From UBA4744 sp963723165 (GTDB lineage: Bacteria; Actinomycetota; Acidimicrobiia; Spongiisociales; UBA4744): a DNA stretch of 64,000 nt. Positions within the stretch are counted from its first letter, which is position 1. Each line of letters starts with the position of its first letter. The stretch is from the NCBI GenBank assembly GCA_963723165.1, contig CAVRPP010000008.1, positions 124,001 through 188,000 of the forward strand. The letters run 5' to 3'. The position numbers and the translations under genes are program-made. The notes beneath the pieces were generated by a model. That model was given only the letters and a program-made list of their open reading frames with translations. It had not been told where the DNA came from and did no database searches. Positions 41,518 through 49,899 of the stretch are shown here, in pieces.

Positions 41518-42627
41518 ATGAGAACGGCAGAGACAACCATCGACCAACTCGAACAGCTACTGGTCAGCGACGAATCCCACATCGCCCGGCTTCGCGCCCG
41601 CCAAGTCGCCACCCTCCAAGCTCTCGACCTGGCCCAGGTCCCCATGATGGACGGCGCCCGTAGCCTTGCAGAATGGGCCGCATCTCGCATGGACTTGACC
41701 GCCGATACCGCCCAGCGGCTGGTGGAGACGGCTCGCCGACTCATAGATCAACCCGACCTTGCACAGGAACTCGGAGAAGGGACGGTGTCGTTTGAGCGGG
41801 TCGTCGAAGAATCCCGGCTGGTTGCGACAGGAGCGGAACCCGGTTTCGTCGCCCGGTCACGAGGATGGGACCTGGCCGGGCTGCGCCGCATGACGGCCCG
41901 CCAAGTTCGGATTAGTCGACGGGACGAACAGCGGTTGTACGGAGAACGATTCCTGTCCATCCAACCCACCCTGGATCAGACCTCGTACAAGGTGTGGGGT
42001 CAGTTTCCCGGTAGCGACGGTCGCATCATCGAGCAGGCTTTGATCCACCGCGCCGATCAGTTTCCACCCCTGCCGAATGGGAGACGTTGCTCGCAGGCCC
42101 AAGGTCGCGCCGATGCTCTGGTCTCTATCGCCCAGGACTCCCTCCACGGGTCCCAACTTGAGACTCCCTCCTCTGCGCCGGTCGTATCGATCTTCGTTGA
42201 CGCCCACGAAGCGGCCGGGTCGAACGGGCAGACCGGCGCAGAGATCGACGTTGGTCCCCGGGTCGGACCGTTGACCCTCGAAGAGGTCCTTTGCGACGGG
42301 CGAGTCGAGATTCTCGTGACCGCGCAGGACGGAACGCCACTCACAGTCGGACCCACCGCCCGAACGATTTCGCCCAAGCTAAGACGATTCATCCTCCACC
42401 GCGATGGAGGCGCATGCACCGCCGACGGTTGCCGGTCCCGCTATCGGCTCCAACCTCACCACATCCTGCCCAAGTCGCAAGGAGGAACTCACGACCCCGT
42501 CAACCTCACCACCTTATGTTGGTTCCATCACCACGTGGTCATCCACCGTCAAGGCTTCCGGATCGACCCGGACAGCCCTCCGCAACGACGACGATTCCTC
42601 CCACCCAACAACCACGACCCGCCCTGA
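41518..42627 (+). CDS. DUF222 / 13E12-repeat HNH endonuclease
   Basis: A 369-residue protein. Residues about 1-260 are the helical DUF222 region (ARQVATLQALDLAQVPM, LAEWAASRMDLTADTAQRLV). The C-terminus is an HNH nuclease: two Cys in CTADGCRSRYRLQ, then PHHILPKSQGGTHDPVNLTT with the catalytic His, and LCWFHHHVVIH. This family is abundant and multicopy in actinobacteria, and is thought to spread as a repeat or selfish element; its biological role is not settled. It borders the least gene-dense part of the window, near the IS110 copy. Confidence 0.9.
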   Translation: MRTAETTIDQLEQLLVSDESHIARLRARQVATLQALDLAQVPMMDGARSLAEWAASRMDLTADTAQRLVETARRLIDQPDLAQELGEGTVSFERVVEESRLVATGAEPGFVARSRGWDLAGLRRMTARQVRISRRDEQRLYGERFLSIQPTLDQTSYKVWGQFPGSDGRIIEQALIHRADQFPPLPNGRRCSQAQGRADALVSIAQDSLHGSQLETPSSAPVVSIFVDAHEAAGSNGQTGAEIDVGPRVGPLTLEEVLCDGRVEILVTAQDGTPLTVGPTARTISPKLRRFILHRDGGACTADGCRSRYRLQPHHILPKSQGGTHDPVNLTTLCWFHHHVVIHRQGFRIDPDSPPQRRRFLPPNNHDPP

Positions 42628-43110
42628 CCCGCGGCTGGTCTAGAAGTTGCGAAGACAACACCCGATCCCAACACTCCACCATTGTCGATCGAACCCGGAA
42701 ATCGAACGCGGCCCAATACGTCGCGACGAGATGCCGGCGCTTCCCTCGCCGACTTCCAGATAACGGGAGAGCTAGCGCCGATTGCCGGTTATCTCTCGCT
42801 GGAGGGCGCTCGACAATGTGCTCGGTGGTGGGTGATCTGGGCGGCTGTGGAGGGCTCGCTGATTTGTTGAGGGTGCACCAGCGGCATGTCCAGGTAGCTG
42901 TCATCGGCGGATCTCGTTTCCGGGCGTTGTTCTCCAGGGCGCTGTCTCGGACGCTGACGGTGATGGGCGGGTTTCTCCTCCGGACCCGATGATGGCTTCT
43001 TCGCTGTCGAGGAATATGTCGGGTGGTCCTAACGCCTCCTCACTATGGAGCCCAACTGTCGTGTCGGCAGGCCAATCGTCGAAGTCCGAGGGTCATCTCC
43101 TCGCCCGCTG
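42628..43110. other. Gene-poor stretch after the DUF222-HNH gene
   Basis: No supported gene. Open frames here are short, of odd composition and do not resemble known proteins. An inverted repeat AGATAAC/GTTATCT spans 42758-42794. Confidence 0.5.
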
Positions 43111-44496
43111 TCAGAAGCGCTCCAGGATCCAGCGTGACACCAGCTCCATCGCTTCCGGGGCAAACGTCTCTTCGATCTGCCCATACTCAGATAAGGCACC
43201 AGTGATCGCTGTCTGGAGCAAATGGTTGAGTCCGTCGAGTTCGGTGACCATGGAGTCTGAGTTGGCGGCAAGCGCCGCTTCGAGCGCCGGGATGTTGAGC
43301 TCCGCCGACACCTGCTGGTCGAGATCACCGATTAGCGCCAGCACCGGAATAGCCAGCGCCTCGAGTGCAGGCTGTGGGTTGTAGGCGAGGAAGTAGCGCA
43401 ACCACGGATCGGTGAATGCGGCCACCGTCTCCTCGATTGCGGCGTCGCTCACCAACTGTTCGAACCCCAGCGGGACATCAGCGGCGGCTGCTGCCATGAC
43501 CCCACGGATCTGAGCGGCAATGTCGGCTGAGTCCATGTCCGATGCGGCGAGCGCAATGACCTCCGTTCCCCATCCGACCCGCCAGTCGACTGCACTACTG
43601 GAGGCACCCTCGGCGCGCATCAAGTCTCCGGTTTGCCTCGCCAGCACTTCGGCTCCAGGCAAACCCGGTGCGGCGAGCAGCACGGTGAAGGCCACGTCGG
43701 TCTGGGCTGCCACCATGGGTGCGATGAGTCCTCCTTCGCTGTGCCCGATCAAGCCGATGGTCGAGAACCGCTCATCATCGGCGAGAAAGACGACGGCGGC
43801 CAACGCGTCTTCAGCGAAGTCGGCTGAGGTGGCTCCCGCCGGATTGCCCCCCGACTCGCCCACACCACGATCGTCGTAGCGCAGGGTTGCGACGCCCTGG
43901 CGGGCAAGCCAGTCCGCGAGTACCAGGAACGGTTTGTGACCCAGGGTCGACTCGTCTCGATCGTGTTGCCCGGAACCGCTGATCAACACCGCCACCGGGA
44001 ACGGCCCAGTTCCCTCGGGAATCACGAGGGAGCCGCTCAACGTGATCGGGCCGTTGTCGAACCGCACCGCATCGGATTCGTAAGGGAAGGGAGGCTGCGG
44101 CTCCTGAGGCCGGACGAGCGCGAAGGGCTCTGCTTGCCGGGTGAAGACGATGGGCACCTCGGCGCCGCCCTGTTTCCAGATGCCCGAAAGGGAGTCCGGT
44201 TCTACCGTGGCCTCGAACACGACGGCAGCATCTGGGATCTCGATTGTCACGTTGGCCCCGTCCGCGGTGATCGTGGTCGGTAGATCCGTTACCCCTTCCA
44301 TGGGGCTGTCGAGGACGCCCGTCGGATCCTGATCCGGTTCCTGATCGATCCGGAACTGGATTAAGACGCCGCGAAACTCGGCGAGCCAGATGCCGGCCAC
44401 CGCCGCTGGCTCCGGCGGGCCAGTTGTCGCGGTGTCCGGACCCGCACAGGCCGCGACCACCAGGAGAATGCTGAGAAGCAGGACTCGTCGTTGCAT
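43111..44496 (-). CDS. Alpha/beta-hydrolase lipoprotein
   Basis: A 461-residue exported enzyme. The signal sequence ends in a VAAC lipobox (C17), followed by a Thr/Pro spacer. Residues about 30-130 form a beta-rich N-terminal domain as seen in several secreted serine hydrolases. The hydrolase fold has an oxyanion-type ISGSGQHDRD, YDDRGVGESGG, nucleophile Ser in GHSEGG, acid Asp in GDLDQQV and His in LNHLLQ. It should be an esterase or peptidase anchored outside the membrane; the substrate is unknown. The nearest genes are 480 bp and 670 bp away, so it is transcribed alone. Confidence 0.87.
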   Translation of the reverse strand: MQRRVLLLSILLVVAACAGPDTATTGPPEPAAVAGIWLAEFRGVLIQFRIDQEPDQDPTGVLDSPMEGVTDLPTTITADGANVTIEIPDAAVVFEATVEPDSLSGIWKQGGAEVPIVFTRQAEPFALVRPQEPQPPFPYESDAVRFDNGPITLSGSLVIPEGTGPFPVAVLISGSGQHDRDESTLGHKPFLVLADWLARQGVATLRYDDRGVGESGGNPAGATSADFAEDALAAVVFLADDERFSTIGLIGHSEGGLIAPMVAAQTDVAFTVLLAAPGLPGAEVLARQTGDLMRAEGASSSAVDWRVGWGTEVIALAASDMDSADIAAQIRGVMAAAAADVPLGFEQLVSDAAIEETVAAFTDPWLRYFLAYNPQPALEALAIPVLALIGDLDQQVSAELNIPALEAALAANSDSMVTELDGLNHLLQTAITGALSEYGQIEETFAPEAMELVSRWILERF

Positions 44497-45165
44497 GGGG
44501 ATTCCGGGTGGACCAGCAACCAGCGTAGCGGTCTCATATGGGTCCTCTCATAGCTCGATGATCTTCGTCATTCATTCCCTCTTCGTATCGGCGATCGAGT
44601 CGGGGGCTTCCCCGGATCGAGACGTCCTTAGGGCACGGTCGGTGTTGAGGCGAGCGGCACCGGCGGTCATCGAGGCTGCATCGAGAACTCTCGAGGGCCT
44701 ATTGATGACATCGTGATTGAAAGCTCCGACTGAGCGACAAGCCCCAGCTGCGCCAGCCCTAACGCCACGGCACCGCACAGCCCAGATCACCATTTCCGGG
44801 GGATCAACGGACATTCCGTCGACTGTCCGGGATCGGCATGCCTGAAGAGTGGGGGCCTGTCAAGAGGGCCTTTTTGGTGGATTTGGGGGTGTGGGGCGCG
44901 GGTGGTCGGCGGCGGGTGAGGCCGTCGTGGGAGTGGTTGGGTTGTTGACGGTTGCGGTGGCCGGCACCGAGTCCGCTAGTGCGGTGTGCAGCACGCTGGG
45001 GTGTGCATGGTCATGCCTCCGCCATCACCCCCGGATCGGTTCCGGGGGGTGGCATGGTGCTGTTCGGCCTAGGTCAGAGCTGGGCTCAATCACATAAGTC
45101 GGCCACGCCCGCAGTGGGGGGCCATGCCGATCTCGAGCTCGCAGTCATCTGACCGCGTCCGCCAG
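44497..45165. other. Gene-poor stretch between hydrolase and IS110 transposase
   Basis: No supported gene; the small open frames look random. It should hold the right end of the IS110 element. A strong hairpin lies at 45021-45053. Confidence 0.5.
45021..45053. terminator. Strong hairpin downstream of the IS110 transposase
   Basis: CCCCCGGA (45028-45035) pairs with TCCGGGGG (45041-45048) around loop TCGGT, and GCCA/TGGC extends the stem outside a small internal loop. There is no T-run, so it may be a terminator-like or element-end structure rather than a classical terminator. Confidence 0.4.
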
Positions 45166-46179
45166 TCACGCTGCCTCGGGCGGAGCGAGGCTCCGGATCT
45201 CGTGGTCACGTAACCCGTAGTAGACAAGCGTGAGAACTTTGCGGGCTGCTGCCACTCTGGCTTTGTTACGGCCACCCCGTTCGGCAACCCGCCGGTAGAG
45301 GTCCTTGATCGGGTCGTCACCGTGGTTCTTTGATACTGCCTCGATGGCGGCCCAGCGGACCAGGGGTGAACCTTGTTTGGTTATCGACCCTCGCTGCACC
45401 TTGGCATCCGACTCGCGGTGGCGGGGGGTCAACCCGGCCCACGAGCAGACATGTTTGGCCGATTTGAAGCGGGTCGCGTCACCCAGCTCGGCGCAGAAGA
45501 TCGCCCCGAACACGGGGCCCACCCCGTGGATGGCTTGGATTGCTTGGTAGCCGGGGTGGCCTTTGAACTCTTGAGCTATGCGGGCATCAAGTTTGGTGAT
45601 CTCCGTGTCGTAGATCTTGATCAGCCGGCGCAGCGACCGGACCCGAGTCTCATAGGCCTCCGCCATGTCGGTCTCATCCAACCACCGGGTCCCGCCGGGT
45701 CCCCACAGATAGTTGAGCGATGGCAGCAAGCCTTCTTTACCCAACACCGAATGCACCTGGGCTTTCAGGCCGGCCCGCAACTGCGACAGTTTACGGCGAT
45801 AGCGGACCAGCTCCCGTTGCTCACGCACCGACCCCGGGGCGATCCACGCCTCCGGTAGCCGTCCCATCCGCAACAGATCCGCCAATAGGCGGGCATCGAT
45901 CCGGTCGTTCTTGACCCGCCGGTTCTCAAACCCCGCAATCCCCAACGGGTGCGCCAAATGCACGTTCCCGCCTGCCTGGGTAATCACATCCGCCGCCCAA
46001 TACCAACCCCACGTCGCCTCCAACACCACCTCCGGGTCAGGCCCGGCCTCCTCGATCTCCAACCCCAACGCCACCGGACTGTTATCGATCCGATGCGTCC
46101 ACAACTCGGTTCCGTCCCCATCGAGGACCACAATCACCGAACGGCGCCGATGCAGATCCACACCCACGTAACGTGTCAT
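45166..46179 (-). CDS. IS110-family DEDD transposase/recombinase
   Basis: A 337-residue protein with both domains. The RuvC-like N-terminal domain has D8 (VGVDLH), E54 (VLEATWGW) and D92/D95 (KNDRIDARLLADLL). The C-terminal Tnp_20 domain has IHGVGPVFGAIFCAELGD, CSWAGLTPRHRESD and KQGSPLVRW with the catalytic Ser. The start is ATG 46179, 7 nt after GAGGAGG, six codons inside the longer frame. No frameshift or lost key residue is seen, so it may still be active. Current knowledge is that such recombinases use a structured bridge RNA from the element's non-coding end to choose target and donor. Confidence 0.95.
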   Translation of the reverse strand: MTRYVGVDLHRRRSVIVVLDGDGTELWTHRIDNSPVALGLEIEEAGPDPEVVLEATWGWYWAADVITQAGGNVHLAHPLGIAGFENRRVKNDRIDARLLADLLRMGRLPEAWIAPGSVREQRELVRYRRKLSQLRAGLKAQVHSVLGKEGLLPSLNYLWGPGGTRWLDETDMAEAYETRVRSLRRLIKIYDTEITKLDARIAQEFKGHPGYQAIQAIHGVGPVFGAIFCAELGDATRFKSAKHVCSWAGLTPRHRESDAKVQRGSITKQGSPLVRWAAIEAVSKNHGDDPIKDLYRRVAERGGRNKARVAAARKVLTLVYYGLRDHEIRSLAPPEAA

Positions 46180-46213
46180 CTGAGAGCCTCCTCGCACTCG
46201 ATTGTGATGACAA

Positions 46214-46257
46214 CCCGAGTTTCGTCTCGGGACACAGAGCGGGGAGGCTCCCGCTCT
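46214..46257 (-). ncRNA. Candidate bridge-RNA stem-loops upstream of the IS110 transposase
   Basis: Two perfect adjacent hairpins: CCCGAG-TTTCGT-CTCGGG (46214-46231) and AGAGCGGG-GAGGCT-CCCGCTCT (46236-46257). They lie 35-78 nt before the transposase ATG, in the region where IS110-group elements encode bridge RNA. RNA boundaries and binding loops are not established. Confidence 0.4.
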
Positions 46258-46358
46258 TCATGGCATCACATCGGCGCTCGGTGCCGAGCCAGTCGTCTGA
46301 TCGGTGTTCCAGCGCAAACCCGACGCTGAATCGCGATGCCGTCGAGTGGCGGAGCTCG

Positions 46359-47063
46359 CTACACGGAGCGGGTGATGCCCCCGTCGACCTTGATGTTCTG
46401 CCCCGTGATGTATCCGGCCCCGTCCGACAGAAGAAACGCGACGGTCTTGGCGATCTCCTCCACCGTGCCGGAGCGGCCCATGGGGATCCTCGCCACCGTG
46501 TTCTCATCGACCGGATAGCTCTCGATGAAACCGGGCAGTACGTTGTTCATGCGGATACCGTCGGCGGCGTAGGTATCGGCGTAGAGCTTGGCGAAGCTCC
46601 CCAGGGCAGCCCGGAGGCTGGCCGAAACGGGAAAACCGGGATCCGGCTCATAGGCGGCAAAGGTCGAGATGTTGACGATGGCTCCGCCACCTGCTGCTCG
46701 CATGATGGGAGTCACCAGCCTGGCCATGCGCACCACATTGAGTACCGCCAGGTCGAGGCCGGCATGCCACTGTTCGTCGGAGATCTCGAGCAGCGGTCCC
46801 TTGGGTGGATGACCGGTGTTGTTGACAATCGCATCGATCCGGCCGAAGGCGTCGGTGGTCCGCTGCACCAGGGTGGCCAGATCGGCAGGGTTCGTGACCG
46901 ATCCGCTCATTCCGAGCCCGCCCAGTTCTTCGGCCAGCTCCACGGCTGCCTCTGATACCGAAAGCAGAGAAACGGCGTAACCGTCGGCTGCCAATTCGCG
47001 AGCAATCGCGGCACCCATCCCCTTGCCTGCAGCCGTTACGATCGCCACCTTGCTATCGCTCAT
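46359..47063 (-). CDS. SDR-family protein without the canonical Tyr/Lys catalytic pair
   Basis: A 234-residue Rossmann protein. The cofactor motif is TAAGKGMGAAIA, followed by NNTGHPPKG and the C-terminal GYITGQNIKVDGG typical of beta-ketoacyl-ACP-reductase-like SDRs. The active site differs: NISTFAAYE is followed by FPVSASLRAALGSF, so the YxxxK motif reads SxxxR. A subgroup of SDR-like proteins lacks the canonical tetrad and may not be a classical dehydrogenase. GGAGG precedes ATG 47063. It lies between the IS110 element and sufB. Confidence 0.85.
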   Translation of the reverse strand: MSDSKVAIVTAAGKGMGAAIARELAADGYAVSLLSVSEAAVELAEELGGLGMSGSVTNPADLATLVQRTTDAFGRIDAIVNNTGHPPKGPLLEISDEQWHAGLDLAVLNVVRMARLVTPIMRAAGGGAIVNISTFAAYEPDPGFPVSASLRAALGSFAKLYADTYAADGIRMNNVLPGFIESYPVDENTVARIPMGRSGTVEEIAKTVAFLLSDGAGYITGQNIKVDGGITRSV

Positions 47064-47157
47064 GATCCTCCGTGTTAGGTGCGCAGGGGACTCTAGGGTT
47101 TGCTCCGCACGACGCCCGTCGCGATCCCTCGGAGACGAGGTGGCGGATCTGGCCCTT

Positions 47158-48567
47158 CTATCCGATGGCTCCGGCCTCCACCATATTGAGCTCGATCAGC
47201 CGGTTCATCTCGACGGCGTACTCCATCGGAAGCTCCTTGACGATGGGTTCGATGAAACCGGCCACGATCATCGACGTAGCTTCCTCTTCGCTCAGTCCCC
47301 GGCTCATGAGGTAGAACAGCTGATCCTCCCCTACCTTCGAAACGGTCGCCTCGTGCCCGATCTGGGCGTCGGCTTCTTCGATCTCCATATACGGATAGGT
47401 ATCCGAGCGGGAGTGGTCGTCGAGAATGAGTGCATCGCACCGCACGAACGACTTGGTTCTCTCGGCGCCCGGCTCCACCCGAATGAGGCCGCGGTAGCCG
47501 GCCCGGCCGCCCCCTCGGGAGATCGATTTCGAGGTGATGGTCGAGGTCGTGTCGGACGCGGCGTGGACGATCTTGGCCCCGGCGTCCTGGTGCTGGCCCG
47601 GTCCGGCAAACGCGATCGAGAGCACCTCCCCGTGAGCCCCCGGCTCGAGCAGCCATACCGCCGGGTATTTCATCGTGAGCTTCGATCCCAGATTGCCGTC
47701 CACCCACTCCATCGTTGCGTTCTCGTAGGCGGCTGCCCGCTTGGTGACCAGGTTGTACACATTGTTCGACCAGTTCTGAATGGTCGTGTACCGGCAGCGT
47801 CCACCCTTCTTGATAACGATCTCAACCACTGCAGAGTGGAGCGAGTCGGTTGAGTAGACGGGTGCAGAACAACCCTCGACGTAATGGCAGTAGGCCCCTT
47901 CGTCCACGATGATCAGCGTCCGCTCGAACTGGCCCATGTTCTCGGCATTGATCCGGAAGTACGCCTGGAGAGGCTGGTCGAGGTGCACGCCAGGAGGAAC
48001 GTAGATGAATGATCCGCCCGACCATACCGCCGAGTTGAGGGCCGCGAACTTGTTGTCGTTCGGCGGGATGATGGTCCCGAAGTACTCCTTGACGATCTCG
48101 GGATATTCCCGCACAGCCGTGTCCATGTCCGTGAACAGAACACCGAGTTTCTCGAGGTCCTCCCGGTTCTTGTGGTAGACGACCTCGGATTCGTACTGGG
48201 CGGTTACGCCGGCCAAGTATTTGCGCTCCGCTTGCGGGATACCCAGCTTTTCGTAGGTCTCTTTGATCGAATCGGGCACCATGTCCCAATCCTTGGCCTG
48301 GCCCTCTGTCGGCTTGATGTAGTAGTAGATGTCATCGAAGTCGATCTCGTTGAGCAACCCGCCACCGCCCCACTGCGGGATGGGTTTGCGCAGCCACCGT
48401 TTGTAAGACTTGAGCCTGAATTGGAGCATCCAGTCGGGCTCGCCCTTCATCTCAGACATCTGGCGGATAATGGCTTCGTTCAAACCCTTTTCGGGCTTGA
48501 AGACATAGTCTTCTTTGTCGCTCCATCCGAGTTTGTACGCACCCAGGTCAATATCGACTGTCGCCAT
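47158..48567 (-). CDS. sufB: Fe-S assembly scaffold subunit SufB
   Basis: A 469-residue SufB with family landmarks: LGWSDKEDYVFKPEKGLNEA, QWGGGGLLNEIDFDDIYYYI, VWSGGSFIYVPPGVHLDQPL, YCHYVEGCSAP, IQNWSNNVYNLVTKRA and the near-C-terminal YLMSRGLSEEEATSMIVAGF. The conserved Cys in SFVRCDALILDD is present. It builds nascent Fe-S clusters with SufD and SufC. ATG 48567 lies 8 nt after GAGGTGA; the frame extends eight codons further upstream. It is separated from sufD by about 10.5 kb of unrelated genes and an IS110 element, though on the same strand. Confidence 0.95.
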   Translation of the reverse strand: MATVDIDLGAYKLGWSDKEDYVFKPEKGLNEAIIRQMSEMKGEPDWMLQFRLKSYKRWLRKPIPQWGGGGLLNEIDFDDIYYYIKPTEGQAKDWDMVPDSIKETYEKLGIPQAERKYLAGVTAQYESEVVYHKNREDLEKLGVLFTDMDTAVREYPEIVKEYFGTIIPPNDNKFAALNSAVWSGGSFIYVPPGVHLDQPLQAYFRINAENMGQFERTLIIVDEGAYCHYVEGCSAPVYSTDSLHSAVVEIVIKKGGRCRYTTIQNWSNNVYNLVTKRAAAYENATMEWVDGNLGSKLTMKYPAVWLLEPGAHGEVLSIAFAGPGQHQDAGAKIVHAASDTTSTITSKSISRGGGRAGYRGLIRVEPGAERTKSFVRCDALILDDHSRSDTYPYMEIEEADAQIGHEATVSKVGEDQLFYLMSRGLSEEEATSMIVAGFIEPIVKELPMEYAVEMNRLIELNMVEAGAIG

Positions 48568-48583
48568 TTCGTTGCTCACCTCA

Positions 48584-48630
48584 ATTAGCACTACGGAGAT
48601 AGGGAATACTACTACTGAAGGTTCATTAGC
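48584..48630. promoter_or_regulatory. AT-rich sufB upstream region with ATTAGC repeats
   Basis: ATTAGC occurs at 48584-48589 and 48625-48630, 41 bp apart (about four helical turns), in a stretch clearly lower in GC than its surroundings. It could be an operator pair for a suf regulator; none is encoded nearby. Confidence 0.3.
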
Positions 48631-48678
48631 TTAGGGTCGTGGGCTATTCCGCGGATCCGCATCCCGCGTAAATGCTGA

Positions 48679-48684
48679 TAGCTT
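48679..48684 (+). promoter_or_regulatory. Candidate leaderless -10 box TAGCTT
   Basis: TAGCTT ends 7 nt before ATG 48692, which has no Shine-Dalgarno. Confidence 0.45.
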
Positions 48685-48691
48685 CCGCACC

Positions 48692-49156
48692 ATGCCGGTG
48701 ATCGTAATTGGGGCGGATACTCCCCTCGGCGAGGCCATCGTTGCCGCGCTCCTGTCGCGGGGCGGCGAGATCCGTGCCTTTGTCACGGATCCGGACCGGG
48801 CCGCGGTGCTACGGCGCCGGGGGGCCAAAGTGGCGGTCGGGGATCTTTCCGATGGCTCGCACGTAGGGGCGGCTGCGTACAACGCCTTCACAGTCGTAAT
48901 CGTCGAACAATCGGTTTTCGATGGCAGGCAGTACTCGTTTGCAGCCGACCCACCCGGGGTTCTGGAGACCTGGGTAAGCGCCATCGTGGATTCGGGCGCG
49001 CAACGGGCCATCTGGGTCGGCAACCCGCCCGCATCTTTTCAAAATGCGCCCGTGCCGGAGATTGCAGTGGTCGCCCCTGACGACCGATCCGATCCGGACA
49101 TCGCTCTTGAGGTGGCTGATCTCAACGACCGGGCAACCCTGCTGCCCGAACCGTGA
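48692..49156 (+). CDS. NAD(P)-binding Rossmann protein, NmrA-like
   Basis: A 154-residue protein beginning MPVIVIGADTPLGEAIVAAL, a dinucleotide-binding fold of the atypical-SDR/NmrA kind, with GAKVAVGDLSDGSHVGAAA after the third strand. It is about half the length of full NmrA-like proteins and ends before a substrate domain, so it may be a sensor or a shortened paralogue. It is divergent from sufB and convergent with the peptidase gene at 49163. Function unknown. Confidence 0.7.
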   Translation: MPVIVIGADTPLGEAIVAALLSRGGEIRAFVTDPDRAAVLRRRGAKVAVGDLSDGSHVGAAAYNAFTVVIVEQSVFDGRQYSFAADPPGVLETWVSAIVDSGAQRAIWVGNPPASFQNAPVPEIAVVAPDDRSDPDIALEVADLNDRATLLPEP

Positions 49157-49162
49157 ATTCGG

Positions 49163-49747
49163 CTATTTGAAGTCCGTCTCGCCCCGCTCGATGGCGAGTT
49201 CGAGCTGCCAGCGGTCCCATGCATCCCGCAGGTATGGGAACGGGTTGACGGCTCTCCCATCGATATGCAATTCGAAGTGAGTATGGGCGCCGCTCCATTC
49301 AGCGTTGCCGCTATCACCCACGTACCCGATGATCTGCCCGGCCTCGACCTCATCGCCGACCGCAAGCCCTTCGGCAAATGCGTGTTCTAGCCCACCACGA
49401 CGGTCATCGGTTCCCGGGGTGTCGTTGTTGAGATGCATGTACCACGAGGTGACACCGTCTTCGTGCTCGATGACGATGTAATAGCCGGAGATACCACCCT
49501 TGCGCATCGTCGTGATAACGCCGTCCAGAACCGCAACGACGGGGGCCAGTTTGCTCCCCATCAGGTCGGCGCCCTTGTGTCTTCGTCCCCCCGATCGAGC
49601 TTGGCCCCACGAGTCGACGAACTCGGTCTGCTCGTCGAGTTGGGGAAACCGAATCGTGAGATCATCGGCTGCGGCCGCCGGAGGCGTCGCGGTGACCGCA
49701 ATTGCGATGACGGCCACCAGGCTTGTTAATACGCGTCGAAAAACCAT
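49163..49747 (-). CDS. Secreted M23 (LytM-type) metallopeptidase
   Basis: A 194-residue protein with a signal peptide (LTSLVAVIAIAVTATPPAAA, cleavage near residue 26). The LytM domain has the zinc ligands H57 and D61 in RRHKGADLMG and the HxH in GAHTHFELHIDG; GYVGDSGNAEWSG precedes the latter. With both ligand motifs present it should be an active peptidoglycan endopeptidase or a regulator of wall hydrolysis outside the cell. No cell-wall-binding domain is attached. Confidence 0.9.
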   Translation of the reverse strand: MVFRRVLTSLVAVIAIAVTATPPAAAADDLTIRFPQLDEQTEFVDSWGQARSGGRRHKGADLMGSKLAPVVAVLDGVITTMRKGGISGYYIVIEHEDGVTSWYMHLNNDTPGTDDRRGGLEHAFAEGLAVGDEVEAGQIIGYVGDSGNAEWSGAHTHFELHIDGRAVNPFPYLRDAWDRWQLELAIERGETDFK

Positions 49748-49855
49748 TTATGTACCTGTTGAGGGAACCCGACCCGACCGGCCGGTCCGGTGACCATACG
49801 GTGACCGGTTGATATATACAAATCCGTGCATGGAAGCTCTTGCCAGAGGCGCAGC

Positions 49856-49879
49856 GAGGGCGGCCTTGCGGCCGCCCTC
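49856..49879. terminator. Perfect 10-bp hairpin, terminator-like
   Basis: GAGGGCGGCC-TTGC-GGCCGCCCTC lies 20 bp after the end of the secreted acidic protein gene. It has no T-run, so termination would have to be intrinsic without a U tract or Rho-assisted. Confidence 0.5.
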
Positions 49880-49899
49880 TCGATGAGATGGCTGTTGGG

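Larger units (their letters stand above)
45166..46257 (-). mobile_element. IS110-family insertion sequence (minimum extent)
   Basis: Covers the intact transposase and the two stem-loops before it. IS110 elements lack terminal inverted repeats, so the true ends cannot be fixed by eye. The intact SDR gene ending at 46359 limits the left end to at most 179 nt before the transposase ATG. Only one copy is present. Confidence 0.75.

Noticed and set aside
42539..42904. 121-codon minus-strand frame after the DUF222-HNH gene
   Set aside because: Overlaps the end of the HNH gene, Arg-rich, no recognisable domain.
44572..44814. 80-codon minus-strand frame
   Set aside because: No ribosome site, promoter or protein-like pattern; probably chance.
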